Source: Hymenopus coronatus (Eukaryota; Arthropoda; Insecta; Mantodea; Hymenopodidae). Taken from it: DNA of 64,000 nt. The first letter of the stretch is position 1, and the number at the start of each line of letters is the position of its first letter. The notes beneath the pieces are model-generated. The model was given only the letters and a program-made list of their open reading frames with translations. It did not search any database and was not told where the DNA came from. The stretch is taken from the NCBI GenBank assembly GCA_030762935.1, contig CM060895.1:75871001-75935000 (forward strand). Reading direction: 5' to 3'. This document shows positions 22,849-34,460 of this stretch, one piece after another. The position numbers and the translations under genes were made by a program.

Positions 22849-23590
22849 GAGACTTAGGACACAAAGGAGACGGCAGTACATACAAGGGACATGTAAGAGG
22901 AGTGCGATGACATGGAAGTGGCTGCAACACCTTGTGAAAGATTCACAACGCTGGCACAATGTGATGAGATCAATATTTCAGCGAAACGTAGCGAACCGTG
23001 TAGCCCCTGACAGAATATGGGGTCTCACCTACTGCAATAGTAAAGCTCTGCACTCGACAAACCTCTGTTCTTTGTCACGCGTTTTCTTTCCTCGAATTAA
23101 ATCTTCTGCCTTCCTTGCTGAAGGCGATTCCGAGGTGAGAAAAAACATTCCTTTCATAAAAGATCCTTTTTCGTAACGTTCATACTTTTTACGATTGCAG
23201 TCTGAAAGTAAGTCAACTAACAAAAGAAACACAAACATCTCAATAATTCTTTTGTCTTCTGAACCAATAACTGGGCGAGAGAATGCCAGAATATTGTGTA
23301 TGTAAACCAACGTGGAAAAGTATTACACTCAGGTATTTTATGGTATATTCTATAGTATTTTCAGAGAGGACTACTATTGGTTGACACTGTTGTATTTCTT
23401 GTGAATATCTAAAAATTCAAAGCAGTTTAGTTGCCACTTTCATTACATAGTTTTTTCAACGTGATTATAGCACAAAATTAATTTTTATGATCCTTTATAC
23501 CAACTTTCTAAGAAACTAACTTTCTAAAAGTAATTACGAATCACTTGTGAAATCCTCATGTGAGGAAATTTGAGACGGTTTAACTAACAG
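22849..23590. other. No recognisable feature
   Basis: Overlapping ORFs on opposite strands at 22907-23310 (89 and 93 residues) are unsupported. No repeat seen. Confidence 0.5.
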
Positions 23591-24466
23591 TTTTTACTTT
23601 CTCTACACTCACTAAGTACATAGTGTATAGAGAAGGTATTGCATTCCACCCAAAAATTCAATTCCGAGATTTCATCAGAAATAGAAGGTCTGGGGTCTCC
23701 TGTATCCAAAAATGTATTTCCAGAAAAAGATCCTGAGAGAGAGATCCTGAGTCTGTGTGTGTGCGCGCGTGTGTGTGTGTGTGAACACGAATGAAAAACG
23801 AAATGTCGGTAAAATACCAAACTTGTTAAGTATCTTTCACGGATGCGACACGAAGATTCTGAGAAAGGTATCCCCACACCAAACTACCCCTTACATGGAA
23901 AAAATTACAGATTTTGATTAAAATACCGCATATTAAAGATATTTATATTGCAAACAAAAGGTATATCTTGAATTTTCTGGGAATAGCCTCTGAAGATCTT
24001 TATTCTGGATGAATTTCGCCAAATTTTGCATAACTTCTAAGCCGTAAAATATAACCAAAACTTACTGCACAAAAATGTAGATATTGTTAAAACACACAAT
24101 TCAGGTCCTTTACAGTTTTGTTGTGGAGGTAACCGTTTGCGATATATTCCTTTTTATTGGTTTCAATTGTTAAGCACTTACACTTTTCTCAGACAGGATG
24201 TGTGCGTTTTACTTTTGTGCTACTCCAGGCCTTGCAAAGAAACGATTTACAATGATAATTGCATAACGACATCTTTTAAAACATTTGACTGTCCGTTTAG
24301 CCTTGTTCATTCCCTTAGTTCCTTTCTATTTATAAGGAACTAAGTAATAAAAACATTCTGCTAATGTTTATCTCCATTAGCATTGTGTAGAAAGAAGAAC
24401 AATCTTTTATAAGAAGTTTGTTGTAGAGCGGATAGAGAAAGTCATGTGAGTGTAACAAATATTTTT
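23591..24466 (+). mobile_element. Element A2, full length
   Basis: Complete copy, about 876 bp. The H hairpin (ACTTTCTCTACACTCACTAA, GTACATAGTGTATAGAG) is followed by a GT tract enlarged to mixed GT/GC (23754-23782), A2 markers (CTCCAGGCCTTGCAAAGAAA at about 24223) and an M end GGATAGAGAAAGTCATGTGA. The usual central palindrome is reduced to ATACCAAACTTG. Confidence 0.85.
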
Positions 24467-24483
24467 TACATTTTTCTATTAAA

Positions 24484-24680
24484 GTTGTTGCCCTCCGTGG
24501 TGTAGTGACTACCTTGCTAGCCTCTAAAAGCTCAAGATTGTTGGGTTTAAAATCTGGCGGAGGTTGATGGATTTTGTTCAGACGCAAACAGCGTTAGTTG
24601 GCTTCCTTCGGAAGGGAAATAAAGTTGGTGGTCCCGTGTAACGTTTACTTACATGTACCTAGAAAGAAGAAGACTTAAGG
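24484..24680 (+). mobile_element. SINE C, best copy
   Basis: tRNA-derived head at about 24489-24565 with A box TGGTGTAGTGACTACC and a degraded B box GGGTTTAAAATC. The ends CCTCCG and CGGAGG can still pair as an acceptor-like stem. The body contains GGCTTCCTTCGGAAGG, a short perfect hairpin. It lies just downstream of an A2 M end. No true tRNA gene: the anticodon arm is disrupted. Confidence 0.7.
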
Positions 24681-25188
24681 GCAATATTCCGCTATTTCGC
24701 GTTCGCAAGTCTTGATTTCGTGCCGTTTGTGGATTGCTCATAGTGGCAAACTCACGAACTAGAATATTAAACATCTAACTTATTTTCCGTGCTTATAGAC
24801 CGTTGAAGGCCGTCACAAGCTAGAAATTATTGCAATCCGATCAAGGATACATCGTAGTGATGCTCTATGCTCAGGGAATTAACTATCACTATTATATTCT
24901 TGAAGTAAAATTTTATATTTTGTTAACATTAAGGATTTTCCTGGAAGAATAATAAGAATGTTACTTTTTAATAATATATAATTTAATCATAGTTAAAAAA
25001 TGTAATGCTCTTAGATCTCTTTAAATATACTGTACAAATGTTACATCGTTCAATGCAATTAAAAGAAGATTTCAAATTCGTATGTTAATTGAACAAAATC
25101 TAAATTAGAGTACAAGAAATATAAAACTGAATTCAGTCATACAAACATTCATATTACCTCTCACTTAAAAGTCAAAACCCAGTATTTC
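24681..25188. other. No recognisable feature
   Basis: AT-rich sequence without recognised content. Confidence 0.5.
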
Positions 25189-25290
25189 AGCAGGATAGCT
25201 CAGGTGGTTTTGTCTGCGGCCCACATTCGAGAGCTCTCGGGTTCAATAGATAACCATTGTGTTTTTTTTTTTGTTTTTTTTTTTTTTTAG
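25189..25290 (+). mobile_element. tRNA-derived SINE head followed by poly-T
   Basis: An A box-like ATAGCTCAGGTGG at about 25196 and B box-like GGGTTCAATAG at about 25240, followed by interrupted poly-T at 25262-25288. It resembles the heads of other SINEs here but does not match families B-E closely. A functional tRNA is not supported. Confidence 0.5.
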
Positions 25291-25779
25291 TTTCCCTTGA
25301 GTTGCCCGGCGAATACTAGCCGAGCTTATTTCAACCCCCAAAAATGTCCTGTTTCTCCATGTCGTTTTCGTTGTTTTCACTGATCCTTTATCCCGTTAGT
25401 TTCATTCATGTTTGAAAATGCTCGGTGCAGCGTAGCGGAGAAAAAGGACGCTCAAAGTAACTATCTCCGTCCCCCAACTTCAGCGATGAGAGGCGAATAA
25501 ATGCAAATAATGTTACATTTAGTAGAAAAAATGCATAATAAAATACTTATATAACCTTATTTTGTCCGCGTACTTATAGCATTGTCATAAATGAAGCACA
25601 AATTTCAGGGTCCAATGTTTTTTGAGTGGCCCTGAGCTATGCGTCTACTGCGTTTACAAACACCACACCACCTATAGACGGGCAGTGCAAAGAGCAGAGG
25701 ACCAAGGCCAAAGGTATTGATGGCAACTTTAATTCATATCTTCCATCATATGTTGGAGATAACCTGAAATTTTAAAACG
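25291..25779. other. No recognisable feature
   Basis: 25291-25500 is GC-richer and could be a SINE body attached to the preceding head. The rest shows nothing. Confidence 0.4.
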
Positions 25780-25935
25780 TCACAGCTCTGCCAGTGTTAT
25801 TTTTGGTGCAGAAGCCCAATCTTGTACAACTAGAATAGAAAAAAGATTTGAGGCAGTACGGATGCGATTGTTGAGACTATTAACTTGTTATGAAATGCAG
25901 AATCAGAAAATAAACCAGGAAATTTGGACGCAATA
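25780..25935 (+). pseudogene. LINE ORF2 C-terminal fragment
   Basis: The plus-strand translation contains LPVLFFGAEAQSC, then RIEKRFEAVRMRLLRLLT and NQKINQEIW. This matches the pattern after the reverse-transcriptase palm of non-LTR elements (usually LLYGSEtW..., KIEAAEMRFLRR..., RNEdIR). Only about 50 codons remain. The clade cannot be told. Confidence 0.65.
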
Positions 25936-26049
25936 AGTGGCGTGAGTATGTGATACGAATAGAGGATGTTCGCATTTATAAGAACTCTATGAATATAAAC
26001 TCCGAGGAGGACATCCTAAAATGGGATGGTAGGATTAGTTGTGAAACAC

Positions 26050-26640
26050 TTATTTTAGGAACAGAAAAGAATACTTTCTCGATGTTTGATATCGTGATGG
26101 ATCTGGAGATGAAAAGGTTATTGGCTCGATGAGTGCCGAGATCGCTTAAAGTTGACAACAAACGGGTGCAGCTTTCAACTTCCAAGCTTAAGTCCAAAGA
26201 ACTTTTTGCGTCGAATTGCCAGCGTTGACGAGACCTGGATTCATCATTTCCCTCGGAAACCAAGCAACAATCAAAACAATTGAGTGCTTCCGGCTAATCA
26301 GCTCCAGTTTATCTCCGGTTAAGACGGCCTCAGCTGCCGGAAAAGTGATGGTGGCGGGTGTCATATTTATATACTTCTTAGGAAAAGGTAAAAGGGATTA
26401 CTGGATATATTACAGCAGTTATTAGTCCGATTCGACAAGAAATTGAAGGAAACATGGCTCCATTTGACAAAGAAGAAAATGCTACTTACTTTAATGCATA
26501 TTCATCCGGAGTTACTGCTAAACTGCGATATGAATAGTGCTGCATCCCAAATATTGGCCCGACCTGCAATTTCCTCTTGTTCCCAAACAAAGTTTATATC
26601 AAATGTGGTCATCGTCAAGACCGAGGCGTATTTTGCAGAG
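26050..26640 (+). pseudogene. Decayed mariner transposase
   Basis: Reading across several frameshifts and stops, the plus strand gives mariner landmarks in order: DLEMKRLLAR and VPRSLKVDNKR (linker, normally WVPR.L), VDETWIHHF (first catalytic Asp block), SAAGKVMV, RFDKKLKETWLHLTKKK, a ruined HQDNA block, and LRYE..CIP with PDL after a frameshift (third-Asp region). The family is a DD34D transposase. This copy lacks a readable second Asp and has several breaks, so it is inactive. No terminal inverted repeats were found. Confidence 0.8.
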
Positions 26641-27545
26641 GAAGACAATTCCTGTTTTTAGGGGGGTTAAAATGACAGGAACGTTGGGAGAAATATTGAA
26701 AAATAATTAACTTGTGTTTTCAGTCCTAACATGGATACTTAGCTTTTATAATTTCCAATAAAATCAGCATTTTAGCCGACGCCCAGACACTCTTCCAATG
26801 GTTGTGCTATAAAAATTGCAGAAGCTCCTGATAAAGCAGATTCCCTGTAAAGAGGAGGTGATGTGCTAACCATGTAGAATCGCATGCGCGCCACTTACAG
26901 CAACTTTTCTGATCTCTGGTGTGATAACAACAAAGAAGCTTCATCAGGAATGTTTACCGACCCTGCACCCCCTCGCCGGTGCACAACAAAGAGATAAGGG
27001 AGGCAAGCAAGCACATGATTCTTCGTCCATACCTGCTGAAAAAAAGGACCCATTCAACAATTTTGGTCGAGCAGAGGGCTGTGCCTGTGAGAATGAAGTT
27101 CTTTTCTTGTAGAGCACGTTCTGCTGCTGTTATGTTATGTATTTTTTCTTTCTCTCCCCTTTCTTTTTTCTCTTCCCCTACCCACCCCAAAACTTCAGCT
27201 TTTGGATCCTCCCTCAAGTCCGCCGTTTCTTATTCTTTTTATTTGGAGTTATTGGAACGCCAGTTGCAGAACTATTCTGTCTCCCCCTGCACAATTGCAG
27301 ATGCAAAGAAAATCGAAAAAGGAAAGAAAGCATAGGATGTGTAGGCATTTGCCATCCTCTTCCTTTAGTTTACTGATAGACGGCATTGCATCCATACTGT
27401 AACACTCAAATTACATTTTCATTCCTATTCTACAGATATATACATCTAATAAAATTGTAACAGTAAATCTAATGGTGCCGTTAGACTTTTTATCTATATT
27501 ATTAATGTATATGATATAATATGCCATCTAAAACAAAATTATAGT
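26641..27545. other. No recognisable gene; pyrimidine-rich stretch
   Basis: 27120-27260 is strongly pyrimidine-rich on the plus strand, which opens overlapping ORFs in several frames (63-118 residues). I do not support any as coding. Confidence 0.5.
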
Positions 27546-27615
27546 TTCTCTGTCTCTACCACTTAGCTGTAGCTGATAGAAAAAAGTTGTATTCCAATAA
27601 AAATCTGATATTCAG
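27546..27615 (+). mobile_element. Element A3 H-end tip
   Basis: TCTCTACCACTTAGCTGTAG, CTGATAGAAAAAAGTTGTATTCC resembles the A3 hairpin ends at 16.6 and 36.2 kb. The body beyond it is not recognisable. Confidence 0.5.
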
Positions 27616-27861
27616 ACTTCACTGCAATTGACGCTCGAATTCCAATGGATCTTCGAATATCAATTTTATAAAATGTATGTGGTTGTGTAAAAGCACCGAA
27701 CGAGGTAGCAGAGATGGTTTCTGAGGATATTTTAATTGAGTGCCACATATAAGTTAAGAGAGATGAATACGTCTTTTTCTACTTAAATCAAATAAACTCA
27801 TAAACAAACAATTTAAATGTACTCCAATGAATTAAACTTTTCTATAAATGTAAATATTACA

Positions 27862-28080
27862 TGCAATCAGAGATCCGCGGTTTGATTCCTGCGATCCCCT
27901 ATACTGACCACCCTCGAGTTTTTCGTGGTTTCCCCGGGTCGGTAAACAAATGTTGTGGTGGTTTTTCATCTACCACGATTTCCATGTCATCGTTTCCAAT
28001 TCATTCTATTTGCTTCTCATCTTTCAAAGTGTGTTCCTGGGTTTCGTGGCGTATGGCCGTGCCGAGCAAATTGTGCTAAT
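27862..28080 (+). mobile_element. SINE fragment related to family E
   Basis: A B box-like GGTTTGATTCCTGCG at about 27880 followed by a body with TTTTTCGTGGTTTCCCCGGG, which recalls the TTTTCTCCGGGTTCTCC body of SINE E. The A box is missing. The ORFs here follow the SINE body. Confidence 0.45.
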
Positions 28081-29439
28081 ACCTCCTCAAAAGAAATAAA
28101 ACTTTACGTGCACACTAGAGCGCTGCCAGCTCGATTGACCGCCCGCTCTGGCGGCTCCAGCAGTGGGACACAAACTTTGTATTACATTTTAATAAAGTAA
28201 GAGGTTTTAATCTGTTTCAGAAGTTTTTTTGGATCGTTCTTTTGAACACTATCACAGGTGTCAGGTCATCGGGTTTGGAACTGATAGGGGCATCTGCGCG
28301 TCTCTGTTACTTGTCTAGCTGCGTTCTGTAGCATCCTATGTTTCTCTTGCTTCATCCATCTCCATTTGGGGGTGTTGGCCAAAACAGATCATAGTACATA
28401 GTGAAAATAAAAAAAGTGAAATAAATGCTAATATTTATAATTGAAATAAGTGCTTTTCAGTGATGTGATACAAATATTTTAAGAAAAACAACCTAATTAG
28501 AAACTACTCTTAAATACATTAGAAAAGTTTCTTTATTTTTATTTTCTCAAAAATACCTCTGATGTGGCTAACTCAATTTGAATGTAACGCATAAGATTTT
28601 TATTCAGGGTGCTTCCCCTTAGTTCCTGTGCTAGTGACGTACCGAAATTCTGGGCAGAGGAGGGAAAAGTAATACATCACGATAGCTGACATTGACTTTT
28701 CTTCATATTCGTAATAAACTCAATAGTGGGAATTTATCTTTCGTATACGTCAAGCAGTCAAAACCGGAATACTTATAACGGCATTGCCTGTCGTGGCTAT
28801 TTTCTTATTTTCTCGTTCATATTACCATTACAAATGCCTACAGAACAGACGGTGTTCTTCGGCGAGACAATTCAGTTTGGAAAATATGCCGACAAAGGAA
28901 AATGTATGCTAATAGCTCATAAACTGAAGTGTTTAAAAGTTTGGATTTTTAAAACTGAATAAAGAATGTCAAGAACAAAGCTGAATTATTTAACCATTTT
29001 ACAAGCTAATGTGATGCGTTTGAAATAAACAAAATATTTTTACCAACAACAAGTAGCCCAACTAGAGGTTGAATATTACCAAAGTCTTGTGCGTTCATTT
29101 ACTTTCTCTATCCGCTCTTGTTTATTTTAAAACAGTATATTCTAAATTGCTTTTTAGATAACCTTATTTCTCTTTCTAATTTATATTAATCCAAATGAAC
29201 CTTTGAAAACAAACGCTTAATTTCAAATTTGCTCGTAGGTATGTACATTCGGAAACAGAAGAACAGAATTGATAGCAGTCAGATATTAAAAAACAAGTCT
29301 CTATTCTTTTTCAAGAACATTACGAGAAACAACTAAATTGAGACAGAGCTTTAAAATAAATATCGAAAAATTAATAACGGTAATATCAAATAATTCTAAA
29401 GAGATCCTCATTTAACTTTCAGTATCTATTTGTATCTTC
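28081..29439. other. No recognisable feature
   Basis: About 1.4 kb. A small ACTTTCTCTATC motif near 29101 resembles an A terminus without a body. Nothing else recognised. Confidence 0.5.
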
Positions 29440-29665
29440 AGTATCTTAAGGTTTACAGGTTATACAAAATTATAAAAGGTGTGTCACTTTACAGACCATT
29501 CCCAGTAGAAGGTGCACTATTTAATAGTCATGTAAATATGTATATGACATTTTAATAAGAATTGATATGTTTAATCACGTTCCGAAAACAAATACTTTCG
29601 AAAAATATGCATCAAAAGAATAGTTTAAACTGGTGAAATTTTCTTGAAAAACTTTAATTGGAATA
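29440..29665 (-). mobile_element. Element A internal fragment, strongly diverged
   Basis: Recognisable by AGTATCTTAAGGTTTACAGG, TAGTCATGTAAATATG, TTTTAATAAGAATTG and TTTTCTTGAAAAACTT in the order of a minus-oriented A. Neither end is present. Confidence 0.6.
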
Positions 29666-29783
29666 TTTTGGTCTTTATTAGCAAGATTGATATACAACTG
29701 AGATTTTGCTGGAGAATAGAGTTGTTCTAGTAGATTGTGAGGCGCATGCTCATTCGCTAATACATTCTCAACGCGCGCGCGCG

Positions 29784-30579
29784 TATAGAGAAGATATTGC
29801 ATTCCACCCAAAAATTCGATACCGAGATTTCACCAGAAATATACGTTGTAGGGTCCCTTGGATAAAAAAAAGTATTTTCAGAAAATGTTCATGTGTTTGT
29901 ATGTGTGTGTGTGTGAGCACGATAACTCAAAAACGAAAATTCGGTAAAATATCAAATTTGGTACTTAAGTTAGCAGCTTCTAGAGATGTGACACGAAGAT
30001 TTTTAAAAAATCTTCCCACCCCAAACTACTCTTCATATGAAAAACGTTAGGACAATGGCTCTAATGGTTTTTATTAAAATATTATATATTAAATACATTT
30101 ATATGGTATATCTTGAATTTTCTGAGAATAGCCCCTAAAGACCTGATTATTCTGAATGAACTTCGCTAAATTTTGCGTAATTGATAAACCGTAAGAAATC
30201 GACAAATATTAACTACACAAAAAATGTAGACCACGCTAAAACACAAAAGTTCTTTTTTTCGTTGAATTTATCATTTCTGATATATTCCTTGTTATTTGTT
30301 GATTTAATATACTTAAACTTTTTTCTCACGGAAAGTTCTAAGCTCCTGGCTTTGCATAGAAACGGATTTCAACCACGTGGCAACCGAATTTTTAAATATT
30401 TTACTGTCACCTTAGCCTAGTGTATTCCCTTATTTTCCTATAAAGCAAGTAATCCAGACAATTTCTGCTTAACGTATATCTCGATTATCATATGGTAGAT
30501 AGAATAATACGCTTTTTAACAATACTTTGATACAGTGATATATAGAAAGTTTTGTGAATGGAACACATCAGATTTTTTC
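29784..30579 (+). mobile_element. Element A2, hairpin arm truncated
   Basis: Starts at the right arm of the H hairpin (GTATAGAGAAG) next to a short (CG)n run at 29773-29783, with a GT tract at 29899-29917, A2 markers (CTGGCTTTGCATAGAAACGG) and an M end (GTGAATGGAACACATCAGAT). The left hairpin arm seems replaced by the CG run. Confidence 0.8.
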
Positions 30580-30584
30580 TAAAT

Positions 30585-30697
30585 CATTTATTTCTTTTTG
30601 GATTCAGGACAGCTTAAATTTATATACCTGCAGTAAAATCTTGCTGCGGAATTTTGGAGTAGAATGCATCGCCTACTCTATCTACCAGATACATAGT
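30585..30697 (-). mobile_element. Element A H-end segment
   Basis: Begins TTTTTGGATTCAGG and passes CAGTAAAATCTTG, ATTTTGGAGTAGAATGC and a decayed hairpin. It sits six bases after the M end of the plus-oriented A2, the same inverted arrangement as at 19437/19439. Confidence 0.65.
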
Positions 30698-31518
30698 TGA
30701 AACATTTTATGTATTCCATTCACATGACTTTCTCTACATCTCTGTAACAGATTATTAAAATAATTATTATGCTAATCATAAAAGCATTAGCATAAATGGC
30801 CTTATTACTTGCTTTCTTGTAAGTAGAAGGAAAATAGAGTATACTAGACTACAGCGATCGTGAAATAATTTAAAAACTGGTTACCATGAGTTTGAAATCC
30901 GTTTCTGAGCATTGTCAGGAGTTGAAAGAATGAGAAAAGTTAAAAGTATTTTAAAACTGAAACCAGTAACAAAGAATGTTTTGGAAATTGTAAACTATGA
31001 AAAAAATATATGATCTATTTATGTGCTTTAACAAGATGTATATTTTTTGTGTACTTAGTATGTTTTGGCTATCTCTTACGGTTATTATGCAAATTTTAGG
31101 AAAATTCATCCAGAATAAAGGGGGTTTCAGAGGCTACGCGCAGAAAATTCAAGCAATACATTTTATTTGTCGTGCAAGTATCTTGAATATACGGTATTTT
31201 AATAAAAATTGTTAAAACCATTTTAAGATAAACAAATTATCAAACATTTTTCCACGTAAAGGGCAGTTTGAGGTCGGGGAATATTTTTGAAAATCTTCTT
31301 GTCACATCCTTGGAAAATACCAAACATAAATACTAAGATTGGTTTTTAAGTCATTTTTGACATAGATATATACAGACCTGTTTCTAAAACTGGTTTTTTT
31401 GGACTAAGGGGACTTCAAAACATATTATATATCCCGTAAAAACCCAGCATCGCCTTCTCCAGCCACTATTTACATTGTATGTGCACTGTATGTACATAGG
31501 TGCTAGAGAAAGTAAAAT
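30698..31518 (-). mobile_element. Element A2, near full length
   Basis: M end ATGTATTCCATTCACATGAC at about 30707, A2 markers (AACTGGTTACCATGAG at 30875, TTGTCAGGAGTTG), variant H end TAGGTGCTAGAGAAAGTAAA with no ACTATGTACATAGT palindrome. The CA tract is nearly lost (ATATATACAGACC). Confidence 0.8.
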
Positions 31519-32225
31519 GTAGTTGAAAATAGCCTATTTATCTCTACTATAAACGTGACAGTATCCATTATATAAATAAAAACTCTAAAGTGGTAAGGTA
31601 GTAGGATATTCTATTTCAATAAAAAGCAAAAATCGTTCAAGAAACTTTTGCAAAACTGAGTGTTATTGAGTTATTATGAATCCTGGATAGCAAGCACATG
31701 TGGAACAGAAAGCAGTAATGAATGCTCAACGAATCTAGAAATAAACATAGCATAGCATTATGCGCTTCATAACGTTCGATGTATAAAAACCTTTGAATGG
31801 ATTTTGCACTGAATTTATGATTGATTCTCATAAGTTCCTCTCACAACCGCACTCGATATTAATTTTCCATTCCAGCTTGTTCTCTCATTATGTAGTTTTC
31901 TGCAAATAAAAGCAGCATTTCCCCATTTTATTTTGTCAGGTGATTATTTTTATTTTCAGCTATTTTTAGGTGGATACAGTACTGCAAAATGCGTATAATA
32001 GCACTGTGTTAATTTGTACGTAAGCAAGAGAAACTCACCGAAACTGCAAGTACACCCGTGCGCATCAAATATCACCCATAACGGAGCTGTTTATGTTGGT
32101 ACAGACCATCTGGTCCCACACCCAACAAATGAGACAATATATTTTTCCCCAACATAATTTTAGTCAATTCTACCTTTTTAAATATTACCGAATTAACGGA
32201 GAGTCCATTTAAAGTAACCCTTGCA
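31519..32225. other. No recognisable feature
   Basis: Spacer between two A copies; no repeat or gene recognised. Confidence 0.5.
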
Positions 32226-32935
32226 TTTTTACTTTCTCTAAACGTACTATGTACATAGTGTATAGAGAACGTATTGCACTCCACCAAAAAATTCGATCCC
32301 GAGATTTCACCGGAAATATATGTTTTAGGGTCCCATGTATCTAGAAAAAGTATTTTCAGAAAAAGGTCCGTGTGTGTGCCCGTGTGTCTGGGAACACGAT
32401 AACTCAAAAACGACGGTACATTTTTCGAACATTTTGATTTTCTAAAAAATGGCTGTAACGATTTTGATTAAAATATCGAATATTAAAGATATTTGCCTGA
32501 CAAAATATATATTTTAAATTTTCTGGGAATAGCCTCTGAAGACTACTTTATTCTGAGTTTACGAAATTTTGCATAACTGCTAAACCGTAAGAGATAGACA
32601 AAAACTTACCACACAAAAAATGTAGAGCACATTAAAACGAACAATTTATGTAGTATACATTTTTTTCGCGGAATTGATCGTCTTTGAGACATTCCTTGTT
32701 TTTGTTTTCAGGTTCGAGAAACTTTTCTCATACAGAAATTTGTCAACTCCTGTCCATACAAAGGAACTTCAGTCACAAAGCAACCAGCTTTTGACTATCG
32801 ATTTAACCTATGCTACTCCCTTATTTCCCTTCTACTCACAAAGAAGCACGTTACAAGACTATTTCTGCTAATTTTTTATCGATTAGCATGAAGTAAATAG
32901 AAGCATGAGCTTTTTAACAATCATTTGTAGCAGAG

Positions 32936-32948
32936 ATGTAGAGAAAGT
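32936..32948. repeat. 13-bp target site duplication, left copy
   Basis: ATGTAGAGAAAGT, identical to 33271-33283. It flanks the SINE D insertion and is itself part of the M end of the host A1 element. Confidence 0.95.
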
Positions 32949-33270
32949 GGTCATCTCCTTGGCACGGTGGTAGCGCAGCTGCTTACCAAGCGGGAGACCT
33001 GGGTTCGATCCCCAGTACCGGCGTGGGGATTTTTCCCCCGCTGGGAGACCTGGACCGGGGTACACTCAATCTCGTAAGGTACCTGGGGGGCCAATTGAGG
33101 AGCTACTTGATGGTGAAGTAGTGGCTCCAGGTCATGAGGACCGCATTAACCGGCCGGGAGGGGCTCGAGGCACTGACCATGTCTCACCATCCAATACTGC
33201 ACCTCATCCATGACGTCTGTAGTGGACCGAGATGGGGGACGCAGCGGCAGGGCTGTCGTGCCATGGAGTT
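32949..33270 (+). mobile_element. SINE D, complete, GC-rich
   Basis: 322 bp, much more GC-rich than its surroundings. The tRNA-derived head has an A box in GGTAGCGCAGCTGC and a perfect B box GGTTCGATCCC within an intact T-arm-like stem (CTGGG/CCCAG). The 3' part ends CCATGGAGTT. The flanking 13-bp direct repeats show it integrated by target-primed reverse transcription, so it depended on a LINE partner. A second copy is at 47.3 kb. Few differences from that copy suggest both are fairly young. Confidence 0.9.
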
Positions 33271-33283
33271 ATGTAGAGAAAGT
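33271..33283. repeat. 13-bp target site duplication, right copy
   Basis: ATGTAGAGAAAGT, the exact repeat of 32936-32948; the host M end continues after it (CATGTGAATGGAACACAT). Confidence 0.95.
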
Positions 33284-33308
33284 CATGTGAATGGAACACA
33301 TAATGTTT

Positions 33309-33651
33309 TATACTCTTGTTCGATAACGGCAATATCTTTAACCTTCATCTATTGAGAAAAACTCTAATATGTTGATTTGTGTGTAAGTTATTTTTCCTGT
33401 TGTTTTCACACAAATCAATCACATAAGTTACTATCTATTTTGCATAATCTTAATAGCGGGGGGAAACGGACAACACTTGTCAGTATAGACTATCCGTTTT
33501 GCTTCCACTTTTTCACACCTCAGCACATGACCTTCGGGCTAGGTAGTGTAGGGTCATTGGCCTTGCAGAAAGCATTAGTCCAATTCCCACACAACTTTCG
33601 TTACAGCGAGGCCCACTCACCCAAGGTTACGTCTTTCTCTGGGAAAAGTGA
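33309..33651. other. No recognised feature
   Basis: A 101-residue ORF (33377-33682) is open here but shows no domain and ends in the hairpin that follows. Confidence 0.45.
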
Positions 33652-33690
33652 CAGTTTGGTCAGTACCTACTGGAGGTACTGACCAAACTG
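33652..33690. repeat. Perfect 17-bp inverted repeat, 5-nt loop
   Basis: Arms 33652-33668 and 33674-33690 (CAGTTTGGTCAGTACCT and its exact complement) around ACTGG. It is the longest perfect short-loop hairpin I found outside element A. It is not part of any repeat family recognised here. Confidence 0.95.
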
Positions 33691-33944
33691 AAAGCAATTA
33701 CCCTTAATAAGTAACATTATAACTCCACAAATGAAACAAATATTTATGTAATATTGTTCATTGCATTATTCTTAATTACAAATAGAAACCTCTACCTTTA
33801 TACCTTTATAGCCTGCATGTAACTGTCCTAGAAATTAACCAATTTGTCACATATGAATATTTGTTCACCCCTTCCACTAGAATGACAAATTGCGTTGTAC
33901 TTTTTGTTTTTGTAGAGTTTAACGCTTGCTTTTATTGCTGTGAC

Positions 33945-34150
33945 ACTACAGGCGATGACACTGATTATATGTGGAAGAAGATGGAGCACCGGTGGAATGC
34001 GATGGCGGGGGAAATAGGAGAACCCGGAGAAAACCCGCCTCTGAGCTGTTTTATCCACCACAAATCCCGCATGCGATACTTGGGTTCGAACCTAGACCGC
34101 CTTAATGGGAAATGAGAGGTCTAACCACTTGGCCATTGTGCGAGCCCTAT
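33945..34150 (-). mobile_element. SINE E
   Basis: Read on the minus strand: a tRNA-like head with A box-like TGGCCAAGTGGTTAGACC and B box GGTTCGAACCC, then a body with GTGGTGGATAAA, TTTTCTCCGGGTTCTCC and CATCGCATTCCACCGGTGC. The body matches 59642-59860 closely. Right-hand end is near 34150. Confidence 0.75.
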
Positions 34151-34460
34151 GTTGCAATTGATTTATCAATTATTTCTATATCAGCCTCAAAGAATAGTTA
34201 TTTATGCAACGATTCTATAATGGTGGTTATTGGGATATAAGTGAGAGGTAAGATTTAGAGCGAGCGAAGTGCGCGTCGAAAAACCTCACGAGTATTCTAA
34301 TGACCGTTATTTAAGAGTTGCAAACAATTTTTTGTACATGTAGATATATAATATTTAGATATCCTATATACGAAAGATAGCTCCACCGACTGCTATGTGT
34401 ATTGTACCCATACGGTCGATAACAAATGAAATTTGTTTCCCGGTGATAGTTGATTTGCAG
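34151..34460. other. No recognised feature
   Basis: AT-rich sequence; a run of frame that joins the pseudogene below may begin near 34420. Confidence 0.4.

Larger units (their letters stand above)
32226..33308 (+). mobile_element. Element A1 interrupted by SINE D
   Basis: Full-length A1 with a clear H hairpin (ACTTTCTCTAAACGTACTAT at 32230-32249), GT tract, A1 markers, and an M end split by a SINE at 32949-33270. Leaving out the SINE and one target duplication gives about 748 bp. The central AAATACCAA palindrome and about 70 bp around it are deleted. Confidence 0.9.

Noticed and set aside
22907..23310. Opposed ORFs with a basic, RWHN-like phrase
   Set aside because: Weak resemblance to a LINE tail but without any of the other landmarks.
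26979..27402. Cluster of ORFs up to 118 residues on both strands
   Set aside because: They arise from a pyrimidine-rich stretch, overlap each other in several frames, and show no domain.
32949..33020. Possible tRNA gene with a perfect T-arm
   Set aside because: It is the head of a SINE with target duplications and a second copy at 47.3 kb; no acceptor stem.
33377..33682. 101-residue ORF
   Set aside because: No domain; the 3' part is a perfect hairpin. Chance open frame more likely.
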